Shown here piece by piece: positions 17,365 to 24,031 of a stretch of DNA of 64,000 bases (position 1 is its first letter; each line of letters begins with the position of its first letter). The position numbers were made by a program, and so were the translations under genes. The notes beneath the pieces are model-generated. The model saw nothing but the letters and a program-made list of their open reading frames with translations, was not told the origin of the DNA and searched no databases. The stretch covers positions 1 through 64,000 of the IMG/VR virus record IMGVR_UViG_3300003267_000287; one strand, written 5' to 3'. This stretch comes from a virus.

Positions 17365-17826
17365 TTACCCCCCGTTCGCGGTTCGACTGGTCCAGCTGAA
17401 CCAGGTCGCGATCTTGTCCACTCCGCAGATCAGGAGCATCAGCGCGTCGTCGGTGGTGTAGCGGTCGGCGTGGCCGTTCCGGATCGATCGGTCGTTGAGC
17501 CATTGGACTGTCTCCTCGAAGGGGATCTTGAGGATGGCCGTCCGGTAGACGACTTCGTACTCACGGGGGCTCCGCTGCCGTAGCTTGCGGAACGCCCGGG
17601 TGGATTTCACCCGGGGCTCAGGGTTCTCCGCCCACTTCCGATCGTCGAACTGATCGACGCGTCCGCTGATCCAGCGGTAGAAGTCCCGTCCCCATTCGGG
17701 AGTCCCACCTTCACTCACGTCGCGAGAGTGGATCTTCGTGGGCAGCTCGTCCTCCCAATACGAGGCGAGTTCCCACATCGTGCGAAACGTGTCGCGGAGA
17801 ACGTCTTGCGGGATCGTGACGGTCAC
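17365..17826 (-). CDS. Hypothetical protein (153 aa)
   Basis: GTG 17826 behind GGGAGAAGGGG. The product starts MTVTIPQDVLRDTFRTMW and has an aromatic-rich N-terminal half. The C-terminal half (RAFRKLRQRSPREYEVVYRT to DALMLLICGVDKIATWF) looks helical and could be a helix-turn-helix, vaguely like sigma region 4 or other small DNA-binding domains. I do not recognise the family. It is near the 3' end of the leftward operon. Confidence 0.6.
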   Translation of the reverse strand: MTVTIPQDVLRDTFRTMWELASYWEDELPTKIHSRDVSEGGTPEWGRDFYRWISGRVDQFDDRKWAENPEPRVKSTRAFRKLRQRSPREYEVVYRTAILKIPFEETVQWLNDRSIRNGHADRYTTDDALMLLICGVDKIATWFSWTSRTANGG

Positions 17827-17862
17827 TTGACTCTGCCCCTTCTCCCGCAGGCAGGCTGAGTA

Positions 17863-18369
17863 TCACATAGTGTCAAGCTCTCCGACTCGTCGTTTTCGAC
17901 CAGCGTCGTCGAACGACCACGCCTCGACCGGGATGTTCCGAGCGAGCGCCGCCTCGACGACGTGGCCGGTCCCGCCTTCCATCACATGATCTTCCGAAAA
18001 GTAGGCGATGACTCGATCAGCAGCGGAGACGAGCTCGAAGTCCCGGCGGTAGGTCTGATCGCGACCACCTGGTTCTGGCTCGAACCAGATCGCCGACAGC
18101 CCGCGCTCCTGGAAGGCGGGCCAGTCGAGCATCCCCGCAATCACCCCATCGTGGAGCGATGCCGGGCCGAGCCGTGGTCGCCGGAGCAGGACGAACGAGT
18201 CGAGGGGCAGCTCGTTCAGCGTCGCCGCGATGTCGCTGTAGAGGCGGAGGGTGGTGATGAGGTGGGAGGCGACGACGGCAAGGTGAACGGGTCGTCCGGC
18301 ACCGAGCTGATCTCGATCTCCACCCTCGGGTTCGGCTCCAGGGTCGAGACGCTCTTGGACATCACGCAT
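17863..18369 (-). CDS. SLOG/nucleotide-sugar-binding-like Rossmann protein
   Basis: The recognisable core has a first strand VHLAVVAS, a charged loop, AADRVIAYFSE, then EGGTGHVVEAALARNIPVEAW. The GGT followed by a helix and strand resembles SLOG or deoxyribosyltransferase-like Rossmann domains that bind nucleotides. The only start upstream of the first strand is ATG 18369, which places about 50 codons inside the 3' end of the resolvase gene. The start is therefore uncertain, and the first 28 residues may not be translated as drawn. Role unknown. Confidence 0.5.
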   Translation of the reverse strand: MRDVQERLDPGAEPEGGDRDQLGAGRPVHLAVVASHLITTLRLYSDIAATLNELPLDSFVLLRRPRLGPASLHDGVIAGMLDWPAFQERGLSAIWFEPEPGGRDQTYRRDFELVSAADRVIAYFSEDHVMEGGTGHVVEAALARNIPVEAWSFDDAGRKRRVGELDTM

Positions 18370-18692
18370 GGCAGGAAGCGCTCATCGTTCACGCCGATCG
18401 CGATCGCGATGGCGTCGTTCAGGGCCTTCAGGGCGTTGTCGCAGTCGATCGATCGCCGCAAGAAGAAGCGATAGCGTAGTCGGATCCACGTGCCGCTCGG
18501 TTGCCAGCGCGATGGCTTCGCGACGCGCGCGATCCCAACGACGGCGGTCTGATAGTCCGCGACGGCGGTCTGTTTGGCGATCCCAATCCGACGGACGATG
18601 TTCCCGTCGGTCCCCCGCTTCTTGATCATCACCGGCTTGTAGGAATGGTTGACTGACGGTGGTTGTCCCGGGATGGTGACGGTCCATGTCAT
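18216..18692 (-). CDS. rusA: RusA-family Holliday junction resolvase
   Basis: ATG 18692 in an ATGA overlap with the HNH gene stop. The product has the RusA pattern: PGQPPSVNHSYKP near the N-terminus, then IDCDNALKALNDAI with Asp83, Asp85 and Lys89, and VNDERF with Asp103. These match the catalytic Asp/Lys set of E. coli RusA. It cuts four-way DNA junctions formed by recombination or replication, probably together with the ERF annealing protein and SSB encoded in the same operon. The Ser/Pro-rich last 25 residues overlap the next gene. Confidence 0.88.
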   Translation of the reverse strand: MTWTVTIPGQPPSVNHSYKPVMIKKRGTDGNIVRRIGIAKQTAVADYQTAVVGIARVAKPSRWQPSGTWIRLRYRFFLRRSIDCDNALKALNDAIAIAIGVNDERFLPCVMSKSVSTLEPNPRVEIEISSVPDDPFTLPSSPPTSSPPSASTATSRRR

Positions 18693-19132
18693 TGAGCACC
18701 CTGTTCGGCCCGGTGCCATCGGAGGAGCGCTGAACAGCGGCGCGAACAGACCCGGGCCCGTCCGTTCTCGTACTCCGCCCAGCGAGGCTTGAACTGGTTC
18801 CCGCAGCCCGGACGAGCGCAGGTGACCAGCCGATCCCGATGCTCGGCGAGCTGCTCGGGACTCTTGGTGAACTTCTCGCGGTTGCAGGTCAGGCAGCAGC
18901 GGACGATGTTCGAGGCGACGTTGCGACCGCCCCGGTCGAGCGGGATGACGTGGTCGAACGTCCCCTGGCCGCGCTCGAGGTGGATCCCGCAGTACACGCA
19001 GGTCAGGCTCGCGGTTTCGATCCAGGCCAGCTCGATGGCCTGCACCGTGCCGCGGATGCCGAGGCGGCGGGCCTTGGTGTTGTAGGCCGAGGCGATCCGG
19101 ACAAGCCGCCGCTGTTCAGCGGTCTGCGTCAC
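18689..19132 (-). CDS. HNH endonuclease (147 aa)
   Basis: It has a complete HNH motif: CVYC (45-48), FDHVIPLDRGG with DH at 60-61, NIVRCCLTCNREK with the CxxC-N-K end, plus a second zinc knuckle (CARPGC ... CSRRC) in the C-terminal third. Such a protein could be a nicking or packaging-associated nuclease or a free-standing homing-type enzyme. It lies inside the operon upstream of the resolvase gene with an ATGA junction, so it is expressed with it. The start at 19132 overlaps the upstream gene by 17 bases. Confidence 0.88.
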   Translation of the reverse strand: MTQTAEQRRLVRIASAYNTKARRLGIRGTVQAIELAWIETASLTCVYCGIHLERGQGTFDHVIPLDRGGRNVASNIVRCCLTCNREKFTKSPEQLAEHRDRLVTCARPGCGNQFKPRWAEYENGRARVCSRRCSALLRWHRAEQGAQ

Positions 19133-19298
19133 GCCGACGTCCGAAGTCGCAGTTGAATCGGGAGCGGAACGTCCCGGTCGAGAACCACGTCTCGATGACC
19201 TTCTCGCGCGACAGGCCAGTCGCAGTCATCATCAGCTGGACGAGTCGCTCAGACTCCGGAGATACCACCGGAGTAGTGGCCGGTTTGCGGTGTTCCAT
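19116..19298 (-). CDS. Small hypothetical protein, possible ribbon-helix-helix-like (60 aa)
   Basis: ATG 19298 is preceded by an excellent Shine-Dalgarno, GAGGAGGT, which decides this start over a longer frame. The product MEHRKPATTPVVSPESERLV contains VQLMMTATGLSREKVIETWF, a helix-turn-helix or ribbon-helix-helix-like segment, and a basic C-terminus. It overlaps the ends of both neighbouring HNH genes. A small DNA-binding regulator is possible but unproven. Confidence 0.6.
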   Translation of the reverse strand: MEHRKPATTPVVSPESERLVQLMMTATGLSREKVIETWFSTGTFRSRFNCDFGRRRDADR

Positions 19299-19594
19299 TG
19301 GAAACCTCCTCTCATCCCGTCCTCGGTGTGGCCCTGACACAGGCTCACCAGATGGTCGGGATCACTCGGTGCCCTCACCCCCATCCTTGGATCGTCCTTG
19401 ATGTGGTCCAAGGTCAATTTGCCCCAGCAGGGTCCCGATGTGTTCGGGGCGAGCGGCACGGCCATGCACCCGATGATCGACGCGATCATCCCGCGCCGAC
19501 CCTGGAAGATCGGCTGGCGTGCCTGCCAGTTCTTGATGTCCCGTGTCAGGACCTGGACCCGGAGTTCCGGGGTGACGGGGTCCTTGTGCGGCAT
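19232..19594 (-). CDS. Second HNH-type endonuclease (120 aa)
   Basis: ATG 19594 begins MPHKDPVTPELRVQVLTRDI. The core reads CMAVPLAP...CWGKLTLDHIKDD (DH at 63-64) and DHLVSLCQGHTEDG, with Cys43, Cys56, Cys86 and His89 as probable metal or active-site ligands. This is an HNH fold different from the other HNH protein encoded nearby. The C-terminal 20 codons overlap the small gene that follows. The region in front is also open in another frame (next entry), so the relation between the two reading frames deserves checking. Confidence 0.7.
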   Translation of the reverse strand: MPHKDPVTPELRVQVLTRDIKNWQARQPIFQGRRGMIASIIGCMAVPLAPNTSGPCWGKLTLDHIKDDPRMGVRAPSDPDHLVSLCQGHTEDGMRGGFQWNTANRPLLRWYLRSLSDSSS

Positions 19595-19952
19595 CTGCGC
19601 GATCCCGAGCCAACGGCTTGTCATCGGCCCGATCCAGCGCCATCGACTTCGCCGCTGTCCAGAAGTATCCCATGGGGTTGCGTCGCGAGGAAGAGGCAGC
19701 GGTCTGGGCACAGCTGAAGTAGGCGAGGGCACAGTCCTCGGGCGAGTAGGCGCAGTCCTCAGACGCATACGGGTTCAGCGTGGCGCAATGACGCTGCCTC
19801 CAGATCTTCCGAAGATCGCCGAACTTCGGGTGGAAGCCGCGCGACTCCCACTCCTGCTGGATCCGGGGATCGATCTGTTCGCTGACGAACGCGCTCGCGA
19901 CGATGCACGGATGGCGTGCAGGACGTCGTCGACGGGTGGTAGATTCCGACAT
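19362..19952 (-). CDS. Hypothetical protein with C-terminal frame overlapping the HNH gene
   Basis: ATG 19952 (MSESTTRRRRPARHPCIVAS). Up to about residue 120 it looks like a real protein (WESRGFHPKFGDLRKIW, NPMGYFWTAAKSMALDRADD). The last 77 residues, antiphase to the HNH gene, are Pro/Gly/His-rich and look like shadow translation. The true end may be near 19594 through a missed frameshift or a short overlap. Family not recognised. It is the first gene after the promoter at 20040-20069, with a hairpin (19975-19996) in its leader. Confidence 0.5.
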   Translation of the reverse strand: MSESTTRRRRPARHPCIVASAFVSEQIDPRIQQEWESRGFHPKFGDLRKIWRQRHCATLNPYASEDCAYSPEDCALAYFSCAQTAASSSRRNPMGYFWTAAKSMALDRADDKPLARDRADAAQGPRHPGTPGPGPDTGHQELAGTPADLPGSARDDRVDHRVHGRAARPEHIGTLLGQIDLGPHQGRSKDGGEGTE

Positions 19953-19974
19953 CTCGTCACCGAAGAGGGGAAGA

Positions 19975-19996
19975 GGCCGGGCCCCCAGACCCGGCC
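19975..19996 (-). promoter_or_regulatory. Leader hairpin between a promoter and the 19952 gene
   Basis: GGCCGGG/CCCGGCC, 7 bp with an 8-base loop, sits about 25 bases before the start codon and downstream of the minus-strand promoter. It could hide the ribosome site or attenuate transcription. It has no T-run. Confidence 0.4.
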
Positions 19997-20039
19997 TCCA
20001 ACCGACGAACCAGTACTCGCCCTACCGGTCCGGACATAG

Positions 20040-20069
20040 AAGGTACCACACTTGTCCACAGGTGTGCAA
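20040..20069 (-). promoter_or_regulatory. Candidate sigma-70-type leftward promoter
   Basis: On the minus strand TTGCAC (20069-20064), 18-base spacer, TACCTT (20045-20040). The spacer and flank carry repeats of ACAGGTGT/ACACCTGT that recur at other promoters in this genome. The 378-base gap 19953-20330 otherwise holds no convincing gene, only this promoter, the leader hairpin and GC-rich sequence. Confidence 0.5.
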
Positions 20070-20330
20070 CAGGTGTGGAGAAGCCGCAAGACCCAGGCTA
20101 GGGCGGACAGCCCGAAGTGGCGCATCCGGGGGCGGACGGAGCCAGCGAAGTCCGAGGGGTTGGGCAGGGCTGGACTACCCGACCTAGAGAAACCCGTCAG
20201 GGGCTGGTGAAGCCCGGGCGCGGATGACCAGACCGTTACTGCTGACCGGGGCGGTGTCATCCGAAGCGTGTCCCGACCGTCGACGGTCCACACAACACGC
20301 ACGCCTTCCGGCAACGGGGGCGTGTGCCCC

Positions 20331-20525
20331 TCACGTCTCTGGTCCTCCAACAGATGAAGCGACCATGAGGACGAGGGCAGCCAGGATGATGGCCGCGAGC
20401 ACGAAGGCGATCAGATCGATCCACCAGGCTGGAGTCCGGGAAGAGGACCGATGATCCGCCCGGGCTTGGATCGCGTACTCGTCGATCAGCAGGATCTCGT
20501 CGAGGCCGAGGTTGGGGTCAAACAT
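20331..20525 (-). CDS. Small single-pass membrane protein (64 aa)
   Basis: ATG 20525 (MFDPNLGLDEILLIDEYAIQ). A hydrophilic N-terminal half is followed by a strong membrane helix, LIAFVLAAIILAALVLMVAS, and a short tail. The longer frame upstream reads through the tRNA-Cys gene and is rejected. Function unknown. It lies between a tRNA and the regulatory gap. Confidence 0.6.
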   Translation of the reverse strand: MFDPNLGLDEILLIDEYAIQARADHRSSSRTPAWWIDLIAFVLAAIILAALVLMVASSVGGPET

Positions 20526-20533
20526 GGGATGGA

Positions 20534-20606
20534 GGCGACGGCGGGATTCGAACCCGCGAGTAGAGGTTTTGCAGACCTCCGTGTTGAACCGCTTCACCAC
20601 GTCGCC
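20534..20606 (-). tRNA. tRNA-Cys (GCA)
   Basis: A full cloverleaf on the minus strand: acceptor GGCGACG/CGTCGCC, anticodon stem GAGGT/ACCTC with loop CTGCAAA (anticodon GCA) and T arm GCGGG-TTCGAAT-CCCGC. The discriminator base is U, the identity element for cysteine tRNA. No CCA is encoded. It lies within the leftward operon, far from the main tRNA cluster. Confidence 0.92.
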
Positions 20607-20611
20607 TTGGA

Positions 20612-21166
20612 TCAGGCACGTCGCTCCTTCCGAGAAGCTGTGGGCCCCGTCTGTCCTTGGTACTTGGAACCGAGTTCATCCTCCCCATACAACCGCCGCG
20701 CCGCGCTCGTCATCCGGTAGAAGCTGATCTGGGCGATCCGCATCCCGGCGTACAGCCGGAGCTTGACCGGGCCGATGTTGCTCAACTCGAGGGTCAGCTG
20801 GCCTTCGAAGCCGGGATCGACGTAGCCCGCGGTCGAGTGGATCATCAGGCCCACCCGGCCGAGCGAGCTCCGGCCCTCCAGCCGCGCGACCATCCCAGCG
20901 CCAATCGAGACGCGCTCGCTGGTCGTGGCAAGGGCGAACTCCCCGGCATCGAGGAAGAGCTCGTTGTTCTCGTGGTCGACGACCATCAGGTCATCGGGTG
21001 GGTCGGTCGGGTCGATGATCCAGTGGCGGTACTTCAGGCGGAACCGGGCGAACCCGAGCCCGAGGTGGAGATCGACCGACGAGGGCTGTACATCTTCCGG
21101 TGAGAACGGATCGATCGAGATCTGGCCCTCCTCGATCGCGGCGAGGATGTCCTGGTCACTGAGCAC
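20612..21166 (-). CDS. dcd: dCTP deaminase (Dcd/dUTPase family)
   Basis: GTG 21166 is preceded by GAGAGG at the right distance and gives 184 residues starting (M)LSDQDILAAIEEG, the family's usual length. Motifs: SSVDLHLG, RSSLGRVGLMIH (about 99-110), AGYVDPGFEGQLTLEL with the catalytic Glu region (about 114-128), and AGMRIAQI. It deaminates dCTP to dUTP (possibly on to dUMP), feeding thymidine nucleotide synthesis during phage DNA replication. It overlaps the upstream gene by 11 bases and is followed at once by tRNA-Cys. Confidence 0.92.
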   Translation of the reverse strand: MLSDQDILAAIEEGQISIDPFSPEDVQPSSVDLHLGLGFARFRLKYRHWIIDPTDPPDDLMVVDHENNELFLDAGEFALATTSERVSIGAGMVARLEGRSSLGRVGLMIHSTAGYVDPGFEGQLTLELSNIGPVKLRLYAGMRIAQISFYRMTSAARRLYGEDELGSKYQGQTGPTASRKERRA

Positions 21167-21362
21167 GGCGAACCTCTCGGCGGCATTCGGGGCACGTCCA
21201 TTCGGGATGATCGATCCGATCGAGCGACGCATTGAAACGGCCGAAGTGACCTCTCAGGTACTCGACCCACATGTAGGCGTCGGCGTAGTCCTTGAACGAG
21301 CTGTGGAGGTGACGACTCCCGCGCTGTCGTTCGTCCGGGAAGTCGACGGTCACGACGATCAC
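21156..21362 (-). CDS. Small hypothetical protein with one CxxC (68 aa)
   Basis: GTG 21362 in a GTGA overlap with the upstream stop, GAGGGG in front. The product starts (M)IVVTVDFPDERQRG, includes an amphipathic helical middle (SFKDYADAYMWVEYLRGHF) and ends in a CPEC knuckle. The single CxxC could be half of an intermolecular zinc site. Function unknown. A second GTG three codons downstream is an alternative start. Confidence 0.6.
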   Translation of the reverse strand: MIVVTVDFPDERQRGSRHLHSSFKDYADAYMWVEYLRGHFGRFNASLDRIDHPEWTCPECRREVRRAQ

Positions 21363-21859
21363 AACATCCCCTCTGGCATCGTGATCGGGATCGCCCCGCG
21401 GTTCGGGACGATCCCCCAACCGTTGCAGCCGATGCACGGCTGCTTCTTGAGAAACGGATCCTTGTGGCGCAGCTCCTCGAGACCCTCGTAGAAGTACTTC
21501 CGGGTCTTCGCTCGACAGCGGCCGCAGACCGCCACGTTCCCGAACACGATCGGTGACGGCAGGGTCGTGAACTTCAGGTCCTGTGGGACGTCGACCGGGG
21601 CCTCTTCGGTCAGATCACGAAGCGGACTGACCCGCGGGCCCATCGCGTAGCGGTACTGCCAGATGTCCCGACGGGGGTCGGGGTGACGGCGTTCTTCGAT
21701 CTTGTAGCCGGATGCGCGCAGCTCGCGCAGGCGGCGAAGTCCCTCAGACCCCCCGACCTCTTCGGTCGCGAGCTTGCTCCCATCCACCCAGTTCCCTCTG
21801 GCTTGGATCAGGGCGTCCAGGATCTGCTGCTTGCGGGTCCTCTCGCTCAGGTTGGGCAT
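21359..21859 (-). CDS. Winged-helix plus zinc-ribbon protein (166 aa)
   Basis: ATG 21859. Residues about 8-60 (KQQILDALIQARGNWVDGSK to LRRLRELRASGYKIEERRHP) look like a winged helix DNA-binding domain. Residues about 110-148 hold a zinc ribbon (CGRCRAKT ... CIGCNGWG). The arrangement suggests a DNA-binding regulator or accessory factor. It is coupled to its neighbours by overlaps at both ends. Target unknown. Confidence 0.65.
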   Translation of the reverse strand: MPNLSERTRKQQILDALIQARGNWVDGSKLATEEVGGSEGLRRLRELRASGYKIEERRHPDPRRDIWQYRYAMGPRVSPLRDLTEEAPVDVPQDLKFTTLPSPIVFGNVAVCGRCRAKTRKYFYEGLEELRHKDPFLKKQPCIGCNGWGIVPNRGAIPITMPEGML

Positions 21860-22076
21860 ACAGCTCCCATCCCTTCTCGTCAGCGAGGCGCTGAAGCTCC
21901 TCCCTCGTGGCGTCGATCAGGGCCATGGCCCGGTTGAACCCATGGGTGGCGTCGGCCTGGCCCTTCCAGCGGAACCGCTCGCGAGATACCCGGGCTCGCT
22001 CCTCCCAGAGCAATCGGAAGAGGAGCTTCGCCTGATCTTCGCGGACGCGGATCCGCCCGTATGGCCAATCAGCCAT
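21744..22076 (-). CDS. Hypothetical helical protein (110 aa)
   Basis: ATG 22076 overlaps the stop of the ERF gene by 8 bases. The first 72 residues are helical (VREDQAKLLFRLLWEERARV, ALIDATREELQRLADEKGWE). The last 38 codons, Pro/Arg/Gly-rich, overlap the next gene in another frame. It has no family I recognise. Tight coupling to the annealing protein suggests a role in recombination, by context only. Confidence 0.6.
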   Translation of the reverse strand: MADWPYGRIRVREDQAKLLFRLLWEERARVSRERFRWKGQADATHGFNRAMALIDATREELQRLADEKGWELYAQPEREDPQAADPGRPDPSQRELGGWEQARDRRGRGV

Positions 22077-22968
22077 ATGGATACCCAGCGGCTTCGGCCT
22101 CGTCGCGCCACCGGTCGTTCTTATCGGCGACGTCCTGGAGATCCTCTGCGCTATTCCGATCCGTTTGTGGGATCAGGGCAGCCAGAAGCCGACCAGCATC
22201 TTCCGATGACAGGTTCTTCACGATCTCGAGAACCGCCTTGCTCCGCTCCGCCTCATCGTCGGGGAGAACGAACGGCTGGACCTCGAGCGTCGTCTCGATC
22301 AGCTTCACGAACTCGGTCCGGTCCAGGCCAGCGGCCTTCTGGGCCTCGCTGATCCGCCGGATCTGGATCGGTGATGCCAGGGTGGTGTGTCCGCCTCGCT
22401 GGACTCCAGCTCGACTGCCGCTCGTGACGCGGGTGGGACGAGCTGGGCGATCTTGGGCAGCCACGCGCTCATCAACCCGGGTGTCCGACTCGGGGTCGTC
22501 GCCGGTGTCGATCTTGAAGAGCTTCATCAACGCGTACTTCTGGGAGCCGGTGATCGCCTTGTACACGCCCTTGTCGCCACGGTCGGCGCCGTAGCCCGGC
22601 ATCCGGAAGCTGAACGACTCCTTGCCGTCGGTGACCTTGTACTCGATCTCGATCGTCGTCAGCTCCCCCTCACGGGACACGCTGTAGGCGTCGGGGATGA
22701 TGATGATCCCAGCCGCAGCAAGGTACTGACGGACGGCCGAGACGAGGTCGCTCTCGGTCACGTAGTGGTACTTGTGGAAGGCGTTGTAGCCGCGCTTCTG
22801 GACCCCGCCGATCATCCCCGTGATCTTGGCGATCTTCTGGAACAGGTTCAGGTTGTCGAAGTCGGGCTCGAAGACATGGATCGCGGCGTCGACGAGATCG
22901 GTCTGGGTCCCGTCAGCGGGCGGGTCATCCGTCGATGGGTTCGGTGGGGTCGTCCGACGACCGGGCAT
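22069..22968 (-). CDS. erf: ERF-family single-strand annealing recombinase
   Basis: ATG 22968 with GAGGAGGACC upstream. The signature region begins KIAKITGMIGGVQKRGYNAF, continues YHYVTESDLVSAVRQYLAAA (about 67-86) and ends GVYKAITGSQKYALMKLFKI (about 134-153) with DTGDDPE. This matches the ERF single-strand annealing family, which pairs complementary strands and drives phage recombination and genome circularisation. The C-terminal 100 residues are less conserved, as usual. A Cas4/RecB-type nuclease gene lies 277 bases upstream and could supply single-stranded ends. Confidence 0.88.
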   Translation of the reverse strand: MPGRRTTPPNPSTDDPPADGTQTDLVDAAIHVFEPDFDNLNLFQKIAKITGMIGGVQKRGYNAFHKYHYVTESDLVSAVRQYLAAAGIIIIPDAYSVSREGELTTIEIEYKVTDGKESFSFRMPGYGADRGDKGVYKAITGSQKYALMKLFKIDTGDDPESDTRVDERVAAQDRPARPTRVTSGSRAGVQRGGHTTLASPIQIRRISEAQKAAGLDRTEFVKLIETTLEVQPFVLPDDEAERSKAVLEIVKNLSSEDAGRLLAALIPQTDRNSAEDLQDVADKNDRWRDEAEAAGYPYG

Positions 22969-23080
22969 GGTCCTCCTCCTCTACCTGGGCTTTCGGGAAC
23001 ACCTCATCGAAGCGCTCACGAAACGATCGGAGCTCCTCCTGGAGCTTCAGGAGCATCGTCAAGATTGCCTGCTCCGTCAT
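22925..23080 (-). CDS. Small acidic coiled-coil protein (51 aa)
   Basis: ATG 23080 with GAGGAGGAGG in front, which fixes this start. The product is a short heptad helix (AILTMLLKLQEELRSFRERF) with an acidic tail (VEEEDHARSSDDPTEP). It overlaps the ERF start by 44 bases. It is likely a small partner or regulator; nothing specific is recognised. Confidence 0.55.
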   Translation of the reverse strand: MTEQAILTMLLKLQEELRSFRERFDEVFPKAQVEEEDHARSSDDPTEPIDG

Positions 23081-23249
23081 CCTCCTCCTCGTAGAGATCG
23101 TGGTCGTGTGGGTGCCGGTGGAGGCCGACGGGTTCGCCGCCAACCTCCACCGGGTGCCGGTGTGGCCGTCCCCACTGATGGGCTTCGGGATGGCTGTGCT
23201 CGATCGTTCGAGGTCCGCCCTCCCAGTTATGCCGGTGGCGGTGCGTCAC
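23016..23249 (-). CDS. Histidine-rich small protein (77 aa)
   Basis: GTG 23249 in a GTGA overlap with the nuclease stop. Twelve of the first 49 residues are His, often as HRH, HPH and HDH clusters (THRHRHNW, HRHPHDHD), followed by an acidic stretch YEEEDD. This suggests binding of a metal such as zinc, nickel or copper. The 3' third overlaps the coiled-coil gene in another frame. The overlap start and strand context support translation, but low complexity leaves some doubt. Confidence 0.5.
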   Translation of the reverse strand: MTHRHRHNWEGGPRTIEHSHPEAHQWGRPHRHPVEVGGEPVGLHRHPHDHDLYEEEDDGAGNLDDAPEAPGGAPIVS

Positions 23250-24031
23250 CGCGCGTCAGCGTAGGCGTCACAGATGTCCCGGTAGCCGCACCAGCCACAG
23301 GCGTGGTTCTGGAGCCCGGTCGGAAGGAAGATTCCCTCCAGGATCGCCCGGTTGACCATCTCGAGGACGCCTGCGAAGGCGTCGATCGCTCGATCGGGCA
23401 CGGGGCCGTCAGAAGCGACCGGCCAGTGGTACGGGTTCTGTGTGCGAACCATGTAGTCAAGGACGACATCGGCCTCCTTCTCCCCCGTCTCGTGACGGTA
23501 GCCGACGGCGTATCCAATCATCGCCAGTCGGTAGTCGCCCGATCCCTGCGGACGACGCTTGGTGTACTTGTGGTCCCGGACGCGCCCCGTCGTGTCGACG
23601 AGGTCGATCGTGTAGCTGTACGGGATGTCGTTGACGTGGACGAGCCCCTCGTGCTCGACCCACAACGGCTCGATCTCGGGCGCGACCTTCTCGTGGTAGA
23701 CGGTCAGCGTCTTGACGCCGGAGTCCTTGGCCTGCCCGCGGGTCTCGGGGCCCTCCTCCAGATCCTCTTGAGCCTCCCCGACCCCGGCATCGAAGGCGGT
23801 GCTGAAGATGTCGAGAACATCGTCGGTCGGAAGATCCTCGTGGGTCTCGATCTTCTGCTTGTAGTTGACCTCCTCGGCAGCGTGGGCCGAGTTCCCGAGA
23901 ACCATCCGGAGCGAGGGCGGCCGCTTGAACTCGTAGACGTAGGCGTACTCCCACTGCTTGGCGCAGCGCATGAACGTCGCGATCGACGACGCGCTGAACG
24001 GCTGGAGGAGCTCAGCCTCGTCGGCTGCCAT
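23246..24031 (-). CDS. PD-(D/E)XK nuclease, Cas4/RecB-like, with iron-sulfur cysteines (261 aa)
   Basis: ATG 24031. The motif order matches the RecB/Cas4 family: SASSIATFMRCAKQWEYAYV (Cys23), GNSAHAAEE (His50), IDLVDTTGRVRDHKYTK with Asp143 and Asp153-x-Lys155, and QNHACGWCGYRDIC with Cys245, Cys248 and Cys254. The four cysteines would hold an iron-sulfur cluster. It is a probable exonuclease that resects DNA ends for the ERF annealing protein. No Cas1/Cas2 or repeats are nearby, so a CRISPR role is unlikely. Confidence 0.85.
   Translation of the reverse strand: MAADEAELLQPFSASSIATFMRCAKQWEYAYVYEFKRPPSLRMVLGNSAHAAEEVNYKQKIETHEDLPTDDVLDIFSTAFDAGVGEAQEDLEEGPETRGQAKDSGVKTLTVYHEKVAPEIEPLWVEHEGLVHVNDIPYSYTIDLVDTTGRVRDHKYTKRRPQGSGDYRLAMIGYAVGYRHETGEKEADVVLDYMVRTQNPYHWPVASDGPVPDRAIDAFAGVLEMVNRAILEGIFLPTGLQNHACGWCGYRDICDAYADAR

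Noticed and set aside
17870-17900. TTGACA on the minus strand upstream of the 17826 gene
   Set aside because: No -10 element lies 16-18 bases downstream; the TGATACT next to it is only 8 bases away.
19775-20350. 191-codon minus-strand open frame across the promoter gap
   Set aside because: Ser/Arg/Pro-rich with no ribosome site; it runs through the promoter, hairpin and the start of another gene.
23246-24031. CRISPR Cas4 function for the iron-sulfur nuclease
   Set aside because: No Cas1, Cas2 or repeat array is near. Its place beside ERF suggests recombination instead.
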